Part shown: positions 34,249 to 43,993 of the stretch, one piece after another
How the letters are laid out: each line of letters begins with the position of its first letter
How positions within the stretch are numbered: position 1 is the first letter of the stretch
Origin: Candidatus Methanoperedens sp.
Lineage (GTDB): Archaea > Halobacteriota > Methanosarcinia > Methanosarcinales > Methanoperedenaceae
Reading direction: 5' to 3'
Length of the DNA: 47,051 nt
NCBI GenBank assembly: GCA_027460465.1
Contig: JAPZAV010000132.1
Coordinates: 1-47,051 of the forward strand
Made by a program: the position numbers and the translations under genes
Notes under the pieces: generated by a model
What the model was told of the DNA's origin: nothing
Databases searched by the model: none
What the model saw: the letters and a program-made list of their open reading frames with translations, nothing else

Positions 34249-34512
34249 CTATTCCAAATCAGCGCCTGTTATCAATTTCTTATCAACGATGGTATAATCC
34301 TTTGCAGCCCTTACAGCCTCAAAAGGTATCATAAGATAATTATCCTGGGTCTTGTATTTTGAAGTCTCGACCATGGAATTTGGCTTCACTACCAGATATA
34401 CAAGGGATCCTGTGTGGGTATCCATGACCACGTTACTGGCGATCCCGAGTTCAGACCCGTCCGTTAACATCACTCTCTTATTAGTTAAATTTTTTGCAAG
34501 TATCTTTGCCAT
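34249..34512 (-). CDS. PRC-barrel protein, CdpB-like
   Basis: An 87-residue single-domain PRC barrel (LAKNLTNKRVMLTDGSELGI, NVVMDTHTGSLVYLVVKP). The ATG at 34512 has GGAGG seven bases upstream; an ATG at 34518 is too close to it. PRC-barrel proteins CdpB1/CdpB2 link SepF and CdpA in the archaeal divisome of Haloferax (established there). The position two genes from ftsZ suggests this one may be a divisome part. Alternatively it could serve RNA or tRNA processing like RimM-type barrels. Confidence 0.72.
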   Translation of the reverse strand: MAKILAKNLTNKRVMLTDGSELGIASNVVMDTHTGSLVYLVVKPNSMVETSKYKTQDNYLMIPFEAVRAAKDYTIVDKKLITGADLE

Positions 34513-34562
34513 AGTCATCCCTCCAAGACAATGTTCGATTCTGGGTTGATTAAATCACTTTT

Positions 34563-36776
34563 TTATCTGTAACCTATATAAGACTTCTGTTCCTGTTTCG
34601 TTCCGCCTTTGAACTGCTCCTGCAGCTTCTCATAATATTCTATCATTCCTTCTACAAGTGCCGGTCTTACCTTCTTCAGAGCTTCGCGGAAATGCCTCAT
34701 TTCAGCCTTCTCTATCTCGAAGTTTTCGCGTAAAGCAAGCATCACCGCCTCTCTGCTCAGGGATTCGATATCAGCACCCACGTAGTTGTCAGTGAGATCT
34801 GCAAGTTCTTCTATGTTCACATCCTCTGAAACAGGGATATTTTTGAGATGGATATTGAAGATCTCGATCCTGCCTGCCCTGTTCGGCGGCCCAACGAAAA
34901 CCAGACGGTCAAACCTGCCTGAACGGATGAGAGCAGGATCAACGATCTCAGGTCTGTTCGTGGCAGCTATCACCACGACGTTCTTCAGGGTTTCGATGCC
35001 GTCAAGCTCCGTCAGAAGCTGGTTCACGACCCGCTCTGATGCCTTGGATCCGATATCAAGCCCTCTTATGGGAGCTATTGCGTCAAGCTCATCAAGGAAA
35101 AGTATGCAGGGCGCTACCTGACGGGCTTTCTTGAACACCTCGCGTATTGCCTTCTCTGATTCCCCCACCCATTTGGATAAGAGCTGAGGACCTCGTATGC
35201 TTATGAAATTCGCAGAGCTCTCGTTCGCAATCGCCTTTGCTAAAAGCGTCTTGCCTGTGCCCGGAGGTCCATAAAGCAGGATCCCTTTCGGAGGCTGTAT
35301 GCCCATCTTTTCAAATTTCCTGGGGTTTTTAAGAGGCCACTCTACCGCCTCGATTATTTCCTGCCTTGCTTCGTCCAGACCACCGACATCATCCCAGGTT
35401 ATTTTTGAGATCTCGACCATCACCTCTCTCATCGCTGAAGGTTCAACATCCTTCAATGCAGCCTCGAAATCCGCAGCAGTGACCTGCATACTGTTCAATA
35501 TCTCTCGCGGTACTGCTTCGTCAAGTTTTATCTGGGGAAGGTATCTGCGCAGCGCTTTCATGGCAGCTTCTCTTGCAAGTGCAGAGATATCAGCCCCCAC
35601 AAATCCATGGGTTCTGTCAGCTATGTCTTCAAGCTTGACATCTGCGGAAAGCGGCATGCCTCTTGTGTGGATCTGGAAGATCTCTTTTCTCTCGTTCCTG
35701 TCAGGCACCCCGATCTCGATCTCGCGATCGAACCTGCCCGGGCGGCGAAGCGCAGGATCTATGGCATCGATGCGGTTCGTTGCGCCTATGACCACGACCT
35801 GACCCCTTTCCTCAAGTCCATCCATCATGGTAAGAAGCTGTGCCACGACCCTGCGCTCAACCTCGCCTGTCACATCTTCTCTTTTTGGAGCGATGGAGTC
35901 CAGCTCATCTATGAATATGATGGAAGGGGCTTCCTTGTTCGCCTGCTCGAAGATCTCGCGAAGTCTCTGCTCGCTCTCGCCATAATACTTGCTCATTATC
36001 TCAGGACCTGCTATTGAGAAAAAGTTGGCTCCAGATTCATTTGCCACAGCCCTTGCGATCAGCGTTTTTCCTGTGCCCGGCGGTCCGTACATCAGCACAC
36101 CCTTCGGGGATTCTATGCCCAGTTTCTCAAATATCTCTGGATGTTTCATTGGCAGCTCTATCATCTCGCGCAGCCGCTGGATCTCATCAGAGAGGCCTCC
36201 TATATCTTCATAGGTTATTCCTGTTCCCGTAACCTCAAGCACCACGGGTTTCTCTCTGAGCTTTATCTCTGTTGCCTCCGTGATCAGAAGCACGCCTTCT
36301 GGCTCTGCCTCTATAGCCACCAGAGGAATGGTCTGACCCGTGACAACGCGCCCGAGGAAAGGATGCGCCATAGTGCTCATCACCGGAATAATATCCCCTT
36401 TAACGATAGAACGCTTCATGATCTGCCGCTTCACCATATCCTCAGCTTCTCCCCCGAACTGTATGGATGTGCCTTCAGGCGGAGCCAGGACAACCCTGCT
36501 GGCTATTTTGACCTCTGACTTCCGTATTTTTACATGGTCACCAATACCTGCTGCTGCATTCTGCCTTATGAAACCATCAACACGTATGAGATTCTGGTCC
36601 CAGTCTATGCGGTCTGCACGCCAGACCTTTGCTGATGTCCTCCTCTTTCCTTCGATCTCAATGATATCGCCAGGCGTAAGCTGGAGCATCATCATCGTGT
36701 GCGGATCAAGACGGGCTATCCCTCTTCCGGAATCATTCGGGTAAGCCTTTGCGATAGTTAGCTGTATCTCATCCAT
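34563..36776 (-). CDS. CDC48/VAT AAA+ ATPase
   Basis: A 737-residue double-AAA ATPase that unfolds proteins, usually for the proteasome. An N domain (1-185; [18 protein letters not shown]) precedes D1 ([11 protein letters not shown] near 235, [12 protein letters not shown]) and D2 ([11 protein letters not shown] near 505, [10 protein letters not shown]). Both modules have intact Walker A and B, sensor and Arg-finger regions ([25 protein letters not shown]). The C terminus (QKSYIGYR) has the usual HbYX-like final aromatic residues that could dock the proteasome. It precedes the PRC-barrel gene by about 50 bases. Confidence 0.92.
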   Translation of the reverse strand: MDEIQLTIAKAYPNDSGRGIARLDPHTMMMLQLTPGDIIEIEGKRRTSAKVWRADRIDWDQNLIRVDGFIRQNAAAGIGDHVKIRKSEVKIASRVVLAPPEGTSIQFGGEAEDMVKRQIMKRSIVKGDIIPVMSTMAHPFLGRVVTGQTIPLVAIEAEPEGVLLITEATEIKLREKPVVLEVTGTGITYEDIGGLSDEIQRLREMIELPMKHPEIFEKLGIESPKGVLMYGPPGTGKTLIARAVANESGANFFSIAGPEIMSKYYGESEQRLREIFEQANKEAPSIIFIDELDSIAPKREDVTGEVERRVVAQLLTMMDGLEERGQVVVIGATNRIDAIDPALRRPGRFDREIEIGVPDRNERKEIFQIHTRGMPLSADVKLEDIADRTHGFVGADISALAREAAMKALRRYLPQIKLDEAVPREILNSMQVTAADFEAALKDVEPSAMREVMVEISKITWDDVGGLDEARQEIIEAVEWPLKNPRKFEKMGIQPPKGILLYGPPGTGKTLLAKAIANESSANFISIRGPQLLSKWVGESEKAIREVFKKARQVAPCILFLDELDAIAPIRGLDIGSKASERVVNQLLTELDGIETLKNVVVIAATNRPEIVDPALIRSGRFDRLVFVGPPNRAGRIEIFNIHLKNIPVSEDVNIEELADLTDNYVGADIESLSREAVMLALRENFEIEKAEMRHFREALKKVRPALVEGMIEYYEKLQEQFKGGTKQEQKSYIGYR

Positions 36777-36908
36777 CGTTAAATCCCCTCAGATTGTCAA
36801 TTATGTACATTTAATATTCAGGATACTAAATTGTACAGCAAGCATAAAACTGTTTGCCATATTTATCAGCGATATTTTATTGTAGGGGCGTTTCTGTAAT
36901 AGGATAGC

Positions 36909-38096
36909 ATGAAATATATCGTACTCGTCGGCGATGGAATGGCTGATTACCCTATTCCAGAACTCCAAGACATGACGCCGCTTCAGGCTGCAAACACGCC
37001 AAATATGGATTTTATCGCAAAGCACGGGATGAACGGGACTGCAAAGACCATACCTGACAGCATGACACCTGGAAGCGATGTGGCAAACCTCGCCATCCTG
37101 GGCTATGATCCTTTGAAGTATTATTCAGGACGCGGACCTCTCGAGGCAGGGAGCATAGGAGTAGCCCTCGATAATGACGATATTGCTTTTCGCTGCAACC
37201 TTATCACTGAGAAGAACGGTATGCTTGCAGATTACAGCGCAGGGCATATCACAAGCGAAGAAGCGCGGGTCCTGATCCAGGCCGTGGATGGCGAACTCGG
37301 GAACGGCTGCAAATTCCATGCAGGTGTGAGCTACAGGCATTTACTTGTTATGAATAGAGGAGAGAAAGCCGTATGCACACCCCCTCATGATGTTGTGGGG
37401 CAGTCCATAAATGAAGTGCTGCCGCGCGGGGATGATGCTGAGATCCTGATCCAGCTCATCAGGGCTTCAAGACCGGTCCTTGAGATGCATGAGATCAATG
37501 AGAAGCGCAGGAAAAATGGAAAGAACATCGCAAATCTGATATGGCCCTGGGGTCAGGGAAGAGTTCCGAATATGCCAGAGTACAGGGAATTGTTCGGTAT
37601 ATCAGGTTCGATAATTTCTGCTGTGGATCTGCTCAAAGGTATCGGAAAATATGCAGGTCTGAATATCATTAACGTGCCTGGAGCTACTGGATATCTGGAT
37701 ACCAATTTCAGAGGCAAGGCTGAATACGCACTTGAATCTCTGAAGGATAGGGATTTCGTGTTTGTTCACGTGGAGGCGCCAGATGAGGCAGGACATATGG
37801 GAAATATAGACGCAAAGATCAGGGCGATCGAGGATTTTGATGAGAAAGTAGTTGGAACCATGCTGAATGAACTTGGTGCATATGGTGAGCACAGGATCAT
37901 GGTACTGCCAGACCATCCCACGCCGATCTCTATCAGAACGCATACAAGAGATCCTGTTCCGTTCGCGATATATTCTTCGAACAAGAGGGCTGATTTTGTG
38001 GACAGGTTTGACGAGTTTGCAGCCAGAGAAGGTATTTTCGGACTTGTGGACGGGCACATGTTGATAAAGCTGATGATGAAGTCATCGCCCGCCTGA
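36909..38096 (+). CDS. apgM: 2,3-bisphosphoglycerate-independent phosphoglycerate mutase, archaeal type
   Basis: A 395-residue alkaline-phosphatase-superfamily enzyme interconverting 3- and 2-phosphoglycerate. [14 protein letters not shown] gives metal ligands; the catalytic Ser is in [28 protein letters not shown] and LPDHPTPI hold further metal ligands. It belongs to the ApgM class, not the larger bacterial GpmI. The ATG at 36909 lies in an AT-rich divergent promoter shared with cdc48 (36777-36908). The small unknown gene downstream starts 11 bases after its stop. Confidence 0.9.
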   Translation: MKYIVLVGDGMADYPIPELQDMTPLQAANTPNMDFIAKHGMNGTAKTIPDSMTPGSDVANLAILGYDPLKYYSGRGPLEAGSIGVALDNDDIAFRCNLITEKNGMLADYSAGHITSEEARVLIQAVDGELGNGCKFHAGVSYRHLLVMNRGEKAVCTPPHDVVGQSINEVLPRGDDAEILIQLIRASRPVLEMHEINEKRRKNGKNIANLIWPWGQGRVPNMPEYRELFGISGSIISAVDLLKGIGKYAGLNIINVPGATGYLDTNFRGKAEYALESLKDRDFVFVHVEAPDEAGHMGNIDAKIRAIEDFDEKVVGTMLNELGAYGEHRIMVLPDHPTPISIRTHTRDPVPFAIYSSNKRADFVDRFDEFAAREGIFGLVDGHMLIKLMMKSSPA

Positions 38097-38107
38097 TCGA
38101 ACTGCTG

Positions 38108-38404
38108 ATGAAAGAGATCACATTCATTGATGGAAAAAAGAAGATAAGAATAAAGGATAAACACCTTGCTTCATACCTTGAGAGAATAGAGGCTGCAGGT
38201 TACGAGGTAAAAGCGAACAAATGCAGGTCAAATGAAAGGTTCCTGGATATATTAATGATAGGCAGAGCCAGGGACTTCGAGGAATTCTTCAGCGGCAGAG
38301 TGAGAATAAAAGAGATCTTCAGGCAGTTTTCGCAGGTATATCGCCTGATGTTCGATGAAGGAGAGCTCATACTGTATATTCTCCAGGAACATGAGATCGC
38401 CTGA
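38108..38404 (+). CDS. conserved-looking hypothetical protein (98 aa)
   Basis: Reads MKEITFIDGKKKIRIKDKHL, then a helix, beta, helix arrangement (SYLERIEAAGYEVKANKC, FLDILMIGRARDFEEFFSGR). It looks like a small alpha/beta nucleic-acid-binding fold but I cannot name it. It is 11 bases after apgM and likely co-transcribed. One Cys; no membrane segment. Confidence 0.65.
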   Translation: MKEITFIDGKKKIRIKDKHLASYLERIEAAGYEVKANKCRSNERFLDILMIGRARDFEEFFSGRVRIKEIFRQFSQVYRLMFDEGELILYILQEHEIA

Positions 38405-38426
38405 CCGCGCCGTCAGGATGATCAGG

Positions 38427-38458
38427 TTTTTCCAGGGGCATGTCGCCTCTGTGGAAAA
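38427..38458. terminator. hairpin between convergent genes
   Basis: TTTTTCCAGGGGC and GCCTCTGTGGAAAA pair with a small bulge around ATGTC. It lies between the 98-aa gene (plus) and proS (minus), which converge 63 bases apart. T-runs are short, so it may act as a terminator or as an RNA end. Confidence 0.35.
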
Positions 38459-38467
38459 GCGGTTCAA

Positions 38468-39910
38468 CTAATATGTTTTAGCCATTATGGCCATGCTCAA
38501 TGTTTCTTTTTTACACACGGGGCATATCCCGCTTCCCAGTCCAAGCTCTCCTTCAGGTATCCCGAGTATGCCAGCACCCACAGCTTCTTCCATGGCAAGC
38601 CCGCATTCGCGTTCTTTGCACCATGGTATTCCTGCAATTCCTTCTGAAATCGCATGCTTTACTTCTTCCAGAGTACCGCATCTTGTTATCCGTTCATTCA
38701 ATGACCTTTCTGCTTTTTCAAAAAGGTTCCTGGTGATATCCCCAAATTTATTTTCGACTTCATATTCTATACTGTCAAAAGGAACGGTCTCCCTGCTACC
38801 TGTATCCCTTCTCACCACTGTCACTGCATTGTTTTTCAGATCCCGCGGTCCGATCTCAAGCCTCAAAGGCGTGCCTTTCATCTCCCATTTATAATACTTG
38901 GCCCCCGGACGCTCATCGCTCTCATCAAGCTCGACGCGCAGTCCTTTTGTCTTCAACCGCAAGGCTACGCTGCGGCATGCCTCTGTTATCTCCTCGCTCT
39001 TCCCGAACAATACAGGGATGATGACCACCTGGACAGGCGCCACTTCTGGAGGGAGGACAAGCCCTTTATCGTCGCCATGAACTGAAATAAGAGCCGCGAT
39101 GCTGCGCTCTGAGATGCCGTAACAGGTCTGGTGAGCATACTGCTGTTCTCCGTTTAAGTCCTCGTATTTTATATCGAACGTTTTTGCGAAATTTGTCCCG
39201 AGGTGATGCGCTGTCCCTATCTGCAGCGTTTTGCCGTCAGGCATCAGCGTATCCACTGCCATGGTGTAATCTGCTCCCGGGAACTTGTCCCAGTCAGGGC
39301 GCTTTGAAACTATCGTGGGGATCGCAAGGCGGCGGTAGAATTCCTGATAGATATGCACCGCTTCTTTCACCTGTTCTGCTGCCTCATCCCATGTGCAATG
39401 CACTGTGTGGGCTTCCTTGAACGATGTTATCTCGCGCAGCCGGATAAGGGGGCGGGTATGTTTTGTCTCATACCTGAAGGTGTTCACAATCTGGTATATC
39501 TTGATCGGAAGGTCTGCATGCGAGCGCACCCATACCCTGTACATCGGGTAAATCGCGGTCTCGCTCGTGGGACGCAGCGCAAGTTTGATGTCAAGCTCGC
39601 TCGTTCCTCCGTGCGTGACCCAGTAGACCTCGTTCTCAAAACCTTTGATATGCTCTGCCTCTTTCATGAACTCGGTCTCGGGTATGAGGAGCGGAAAAAG
39701 TGCCTCTTTGTGATCCCTGTCGAGAAGCTCTCTCATTATAGCATAGGTTCGTTTGCGCACATCAAAACCGAACGGGAACCAGACATACAGCCCTTTCACA
39801 GGATATCGCACATCCATTATCTCTCCTGTGAGGAGAATTTCGTTATACCATTCGCTGAAGTTTGATTTCTGAGGGAGTGAAGCTTTTTTTTCTTCTGACT
39901 TTACTTGCAT
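38468..39910 (-). CDS. proS: prolyl-tRNA synthetase, archaeal/eukaryotic type
   Basis: A class II synthetase of about 480 residues charging tRNA-Pro. Motif 2 region [20 protein letters not shown], the HxxW-like loop [13 protein letters not shown] and motif 3 [13 protein letters not shown] are clear. The C-terminal domain ends with Zn-type ICPVCKKE and MAIMAKTY, with no editing domain, as in archaeal ProRS. ATG at 39910 is preferred to a GTG at 39922. The upstream 320 bases hold a palindrome and a possible 26-codon leader ORF on the same strand. Confidence 0.92.
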   Translation of the reverse strand: MQVKSEEKKASLPQKSNFSEWYNEILLTGEIMDVRYPVKGLYVWFPFGFDVRKRTYAIMRELLDRDHKEALFPLLIPETEFMKEAEHIKGFENEVYWVTHGGTSELDIKLALRPTSETAIYPMYRVWVRSHADLPIKIYQIVNTFRYETKHTRPLIRLREITSFKEAHTVHCTWDEAAEQVKEAVHIYQEFYRRLAIPTIVSKRPDWDKFPGADYTMAVDTLMPDGKTLQIGTAHHLGTNFAKTFDIKYEDLNGEQQYAHQTCYGISERSIAALISVHGDDKGLVLPPEVAPVQVVIIPVLFGKSEEITEACRSVALRLKTKGLRVELDESDERPGAKYYKWEMKGTPLRLEIGPRDLKNNAVTVVRRDTGSRETVPFDSIEYEVENKFGDITRNLFEKAERSLNERITRCGTLEEVKHAISEGIAGIPWCKERECGLAMEEAVGAGILGIPEGELGLGSGICPVCKKETLSMAIMAKTY

Positions 39911-40011
39911 GAGTGTCACCACTGTAAGCGGTGCTAGTTAAGTTTTATTGGCTATAAGTATTTTGAAAACAGCGAAAAACCGAAAAAAACGATTCGAGCT
40001 CGGGCCGGAAT

Positions 40012-40092
40012 TTACTCCATAGCTTTGCCGCCTGCGGTTTTATCCATATTTGGCATTTCTATATCATTTCGTGCCAGTGTTCCCACCGGCAT
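40012..40092 (-). CDS. possible 26-aa leader peptide upstream of proS
   Basis: Reads MPVGTLARNDIEMPNMDKTA then GGKAME. It lies between the minus-strand TATA and proS, on the same strand. Its composition is protein-like, but no Shine-Dalgarno is near. It could be a short upstream frame influencing proS, or chance. Confidence 0.25.
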   Translation of the reverse strand: MPVGTLARNDIEMPNMDKTAGGKAME

Positions 40093-40129
40093 GACGATGA
40101 AAGCCCGATTTGCTCTCCAATCTCTAATT

Positions 40130-40143
40130 TATCATTAATGATA
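40130..40143. promoter_or_regulatory. perfect 14-base palindrome, candidate operator
   Basis: TATCATTAATGATA is its own reverse complement. It abuts the minus-strand TATA (for proS) and is about 95 bases before nikR. AATGATACTTATAA, beginning inside it, also occurs exactly at 13660-13673 in the pheA/kinase promoter region. NikR is a candidate ligand, but the site lacks the wide half-site spacing of known NikR operators. Confidence 0.35.
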
Positions 40144-40237
40144 CTTATAAATTTTGGTAACCAGATCTGATCAATGTCCTGCAAGCAATGAAAAGATTTA
40201 TCAGCGTTCAAATTATATTTAACTGTCAGGCGATATA

Positions 40238-40660
40238 ATGGATCAGGAGTTAAGCCGGATCGGGGTTTCTCTTCCGGAGAACCTGCTTGAAAAATTCGAT
40301 GAAATCATCTCCAAACGCGGCTATTCCTCGCGCTCTGAAGGTATCAGGGATGCGATCAGGAGTTACATCCGCTACTATGCATGGATGAGCGAGGTTGAAG
40401 GAGAAAGAGTGGGAACTATATCCATGGTATACGATCACAATCAGAGGGGGCTGGTCAATTCACTGCTTGATGTAGAACATGAGTTCTCTGAGATAATACG
40501 TTCTTCCCTCCATATCCACATAAGTCATGATATGTGCATGGAAGTATTGCTTGTGAGAGGAGAAGGAAAGGATGTCAAGAATGTGACAGAGAAGATCATG
40601 ACAGTAAGAGGAGTGAAACATGTCAAGCTGACCACCATAATTCCAGGTGAGGAAATATGA
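40238..40660 (+). CDS. nikR: nickel-responsive regulator NikR
   Basis: A 140-residue ribbon-helix-helix repressor. The N-terminal RHH (residues 1-45; LSRIGVSLPENLLEKFDEII, GYSSRSEGIRDAIR) binds DNA. The C-terminal ACT-like domain has H81, H92, H94 and C100, in the E. coli NikR spacing (H76, H87, H89, C95), so nickel binding should be intact. It likely controls nickel uptake for F430-, hydrogenase- or CODH-type enzymes. No nickel transporter is nearby. It is tail-to-tail with uppS. Confidence 0.92.
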   Translation: MDQELSRIGVSLPENLLEKFDEIISKRGYSSRSEGIRDAIRSYIRYYAWMSEVEGERVGTISMVYDHNQRGLVNSLLDVEHEFSEIIRSSLHIHISHDMCMEVLLVRGEGKDVKNVTEKIMTVRGVKHVKLTTIIPGEEI

Positions 40661-40661
40661 T

Positions 40662-41606
40662 CTACCATTTTATCATGGTATTCATTATCACTTTGTGATA
40701 TGTAAGTTCCTGAAGTATCTTTATGATCTCTGTTTTGGGGACGTTAATGGATTTCCTTGATATGCGGATCACATCCTCTGATTCTACCTTTCCATAGTAG
40801 CTCAACAATTTGACCACCCTCATTACAGTATTTTTATGCCTCTCGTGCTCTCGTGTCTGGTATGTGCGTATCGCCCGAAGGAAGTCTATCCTGCGGAACT
40901 CTGGCCAGAATGGAGCACAGAAATATGCTGCGCATTCATTCCCGCTTGCCTGCCATGGAAGGAAATTTGAGATCCGCTCATCACCGCCTGTTCGAATGAT
41001 GAGGTCAACATATGGAACTGATCCGCTCGATGGATAGAGATTTCTCGATATCGTCTCTTCATTGATATCTTTCAGGCTTAATTCCCCTTTTTTTATCTTC
41101 ATCGCCACTGCGCGCGTTGCATCCACGAGCTCCTGCCTTCCTCCATATGCCAGGGCAACATTCAGATATACGCCTTCATAATTTTTTGTTACCTCTTCTG
41201 CTCGTTTTATCGCAGATCTCAGAGACGAAGGCAGAATATCAATATTCCCGATCCCCCTTACCCTCATTCGGCGCTTATGTGTGCGTTCATCGCTGCATAT
41301 TTTATCAAACTTTATGCCAATGAGATCAAAGAGCTGCTTTTTCTCATCATCCGATCTTGAGAAATTCTCGGTGGAAAATGCATAGATCGTGAGCTGCTTG
41401 ATACCGAGGTCAAAGCTCCAGTCAAGTACTTTTTCAGTCGTATCTGCACCTTTGAAATGACCGTAATACTGCATCAGACCGTGCTTTTTTGCAAAGCGCC
41501 TGTTGCCGTCCATTATTATTGCGACATGCAGCGGGACAGGCTTGCCCCTTATTTCATTGGTAAGTAAGGCTTCATACCCACTGTATAAAATTCCACCTAA
41601 ATTCAA
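40662..41606 (-). CDS. uppS: undecaprenyl/polyprenyl diphosphate synthase
   Basis: A cis-prenyltransferase of about 314 residues making long-chain polyprenyl diphosphate, the lipid carrier for glycosylation. HVAIIMDGNRRFAKKHG holds the catalytic Asp; STENFSRS and IRTGGDERISNFLPWQ follow. The C terminus is extended (VINSRKSINVPKTEIIKIL-like region) by roughly 60 residues with a helical, HTH-like look. No ATG is available; TTG at 41606 with GAGG upstream is chosen, though the frame is open to 41633. It follows hel308 by about 35 bases. Confidence 0.85.
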   Translation of the reverse strand: MNLGGILYSGYEALLTNEIRGKPVPLHVAIIMDGNRRFAKKHGLMQYYGHFKGADTTEKVLDWSFDLGIKQLTIYAFSTENFSRSDDEKKQLFDLIGIKFDKICSDERTHKRRMRVRGIGNIDILPSSLRSAIKRAEEVTKNYEGVYLNVALAYGGRQELVDATRAVAMKIKKGELSLKDINEETISRNLYPSSGSVPYVDLIIRTGGDERISNFLPWQASGNECAAYFCAPFWPEFRRIDFLRAIRTYQTREHERHKNTVMRVVKLLSYYGKVESEDVIRISRKSINVPKTEIIKILQELTYHKVIMNTMIKW

Positions 41607-41640
41607 GTTGATCCTCGCTTCAATAACTATCAAGTATGTA

Positions 41641-43926
41641 TTAAAGCTTACTGTAATCCCTGAGGAGCCGCTGTTCCTCTTTTTCAGTTATAGCTACGCC
41701 TATCTGTCTTAAGACTCTGGCTGCTGTTTTTGTGCCTATGATCCTTGCGATCTCTCCTGGATCCGCATGCCTGAGCATCTCCATATCCTTCAGTCCGGCG
41801 TTGTAAAGCTTGCGCGCTCTGGCCCTCCCTATGCCTCTTATCTGGATAAGGTCAAGCAGCTCAGGGCTTGCTCCATATTCCACGCGCTGCGCAAGCTCCC
41901 TTGCTTTCTGAGCGCACGATCTTTTCTGGTGGCTTCCGAGTTCAGCAAGGGAATGCACAAGCCAGAGCGTGGTTTCCGATAGCGCATGTATATCACCTTC
42001 GCCTATTCCAAATCTCCTGACCATCTCCTCTTCTTTTTTCTCGTTTATCCAGTCAAGCATGACGCACGCGGTCTTGACCTCTGAGAGGAACCATTCATAA
42101 TCCACCTTGAACTTTGCGGGCATCTGTACGAATTCCATGTGGTGCTCCATGACCACATCGCTTAACCAGTCATAGTCGTTTGAACGCAAATAGAGCTGGC
42201 GTATGTCAGGCGTGCTGCATACGAGGTGAAGGAGCGTGAGTTCTGTGAACTTGATCTTCTTTTCTTCTATCTTTTCCATTCCTTCGATCATCATTGAAGC
42301 TGAGAGCGGATCGATATATAAACGGGACACAAGCTCACCGAGTTTTGTTGAGAACAGTCCGTTCTTTTCAATTATCATCTTCTTATCAACCAGAAAATCT
42401 ATTATTTTTTCAATTATGACTTTCAGACTCCAGGGCTCCTTCTGGCATGAATAGAAGGTCGCGCCCATGAAATCAAGCAGTTCCTCCATGCTTGCAGCAA
42501 ATCCTGTTACAATGGTGGAAAGGATATGAGTTCTCAGCGCATTCTCAGTTCCAAGCTTTGACCAGATCTTCTCGGCTCCTGCAAGAACGTACTGCTGCAT
42601 CAGATCTTCAAGCTCGTCGTATGTTTTTGCGATTAATACGGATTCACCATACGGGTCAAGGCGGGGTCTTCCAGCCCTCCCTGCCATCTGCTTGTATTCA
42701 AGCACAGGTATAGGGGTTAAACCGAAGTTGACATCATACCTCCGATAACCTTTGATTATGACCCTGCGTGCTGGCAGGTTGAGTCCTGCTGCCAGGGTGG
42801 GAGTGGCAACTATGACTTTAATAGTACCTGCGCGGAAACCTCCTTCGACGAGCCTGCGCTGCTCAGCGATAAGCCCTGCATGATGGAATGCACTTCCGTT
42901 TTCAATGCAAAGTGCAAGCTTTCTTGCGGTATCCACCTCGCTTGAATCACGCGCTTCTGTGGCGATCGCGCTGAGTTTCTCTCTGGTCTCTTCTGGAATC
43001 AGGGAAGAGATCGCCTCGCCGACGCGAGATGCAAGACCTTCGGTGTTCTTACGGCTGTTCTCAAACACCAGGCACTGTCCATCTTCTTTAAGAATATCCA
43101 CAACAAGAGATATGGTGCCGTCCCTGAATTTTTCCCCGATCGCTCTCTGGCTGTTGACAAAGTTTATCGCGTTTCCAAAAAAAACCCCTTCTTTAAGTTC
43201 GATTGGACGCCACTCGCTCACCACAAGTTCTGCTCTGAGCCATTTTGCGATCTCATCCGCATTGCCTATGGTGGCGGAGAGAGCTATCACCTGAAGATTC
43301 GGGTTTATTCGCATCAGTTTTGCAAGTACGATCTCAAGCGTCGGTCCTCTATCAGGCGAATCAATGAGATGGATCTCGTCAGCGATCAAGACCGTGATCT
43401 CTTCCATCCAGTGCGTCCTGTTGCGCAGGAGAGAGTCTGTTTTTTCTGACGTCGCAACGATGATATCGAAATTCCCGAGCCACTCATCGCTGGAATCGAA
43501 ATCCCCTGTCGCTATCCCCGTGGATATGCCTTTCCCATCGCTTTTCTTGATGCTCTCAAAGCCCTGGAACCTGTCGTATTTTTCTGATGCAAGAGCACGC
43601 AGGGGTACGATATACAGGGCTTTTCCTCTCTTCTTCTCATTCAAGATCGATCTCAGCATCGCAAATTCTGCAAGAAGAGTCTTGCCAGAGGCTGTCGGGA
43701 TCGCTGCTACCAGATTTTTCCCTTCAAGAAGCCCTGCATCCACGGCATCTGCCTGAGGAGGGTAAAGCTCTTTTATGCTTCCGCCGATGTAGAAATCTTT
43801 TACAGAAGGAGGCAGATCAAGATCGTTCATTTTCATAGATCCGCGGTCATGGGATTTCTTATAGATCCTATCAGCAGGTATGAACCCTCCTTCCTGAATT
43901 ACCGCCTTCTTTTCTGGTTTCGCCAT
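41641..43926 (-). CDS. Hel308 Ski2-type DNA helicase
   Basis: An about 761-residue superfamily 2 helicase of the Hel308/HelQ group that works at stalled forks. Motif I IPTASGKTLLAEFAML, motif II LIADEIHLID, motif III LSATIGNADEIAKW and motif VI KQMAGRAGRPRLDPYG are intact. A C-terminal helix-hairpin-helix (LIQIRGIGRARARKLYNAG) binds DNA. Homologues begin near MKMNDLDLPPSVKDFYIGG; that ATG at 43836 is an alternative start, and the extra N-terminal 30 residues would be unusual. It heads the unit hel308-uppS. Confidence 0.9.
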   Translation of the reverse strand: MAKPEKKAVIQEGGFIPADRIYKKSHDRGSMKMNDLDLPPSVKDFYIGGSIKELYPPQADAVDAGLLEGKNLVAAIPTASGKTLLAEFAMLRSILNEKKRGKALYIVPLRALASEKYDRFQGFESIKKSDGKGISTGIATGDFDSSDEWLGNFDIIVATSEKTDSLLRNRTHWMEEITVLIADEIHLIDSPDRGPTLEIVLAKLMRINPNLQVIALSATIGNADEIAKWLRAELVVSEWRPIELKEGVFFGNAINFVNSQRAIGEKFRDGTISLVVDILKEDGQCLVFENSRKNTEGLASRVGEAISSLIPEETREKLSAIATEARDSSEVDTARKLALCIENGSAFHHAGLIAEQRRLVEGGFRAGTIKVIVATPTLAAGLNLPARRVIIKGYRRYDVNFGLTPIPVLEYKQMAGRAGRPRLDPYGESVLIAKTYDELEDLMQQYVLAGAEKIWSKLGTENALRTHILSTIVTGFAASMEELLDFMGATFYSCQKEPWSLKVIIEKIIDFLVDKKMIIEKNGLFSTKLGELVSRLYIDPLSASMMIEGMEKIEEKKIKFTELTLLHLVCSTPDIRQLYLRSNDYDWLSDVVMEHHMEFVQMPAKFKVDYEWFLSEVKTACVMLDWINEKKEEEMVRRFGIGEGDIHALSETTLWLVHSLAELGSHQKRSCAQKARELAQRVEYGASPELLDLIQIRGIGRARARKLYNAGLKDMEMLRHADPGEIARIIGTKTAARVLRQIGVAITEKEEQRLLRDYSKL

Positions 43927-43993
43927 TTTCAAACCCTATGATCTTGATGCAAAAATAGTTTTTCACAGCAAGAGATGGAAACCTTAAGAGCCT

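Larger units (their letters stand above)
39911..40237. promoter_or_regulatory. divergent region between proS and nikR
   Basis: This 327-base region has a minus-strand TATA AAATTTATAAG (about 40145-40155), a perfect 14-base palindrome at 40130-40143 and a plus-strand TATA AAATTATATTTAAC (40209-40222). The last is 16-29 bases before the nikR ATG, fitting a leaderless transcript. A 26-codon frame on minus lies at 40012-40092. Confidence 0.5.
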
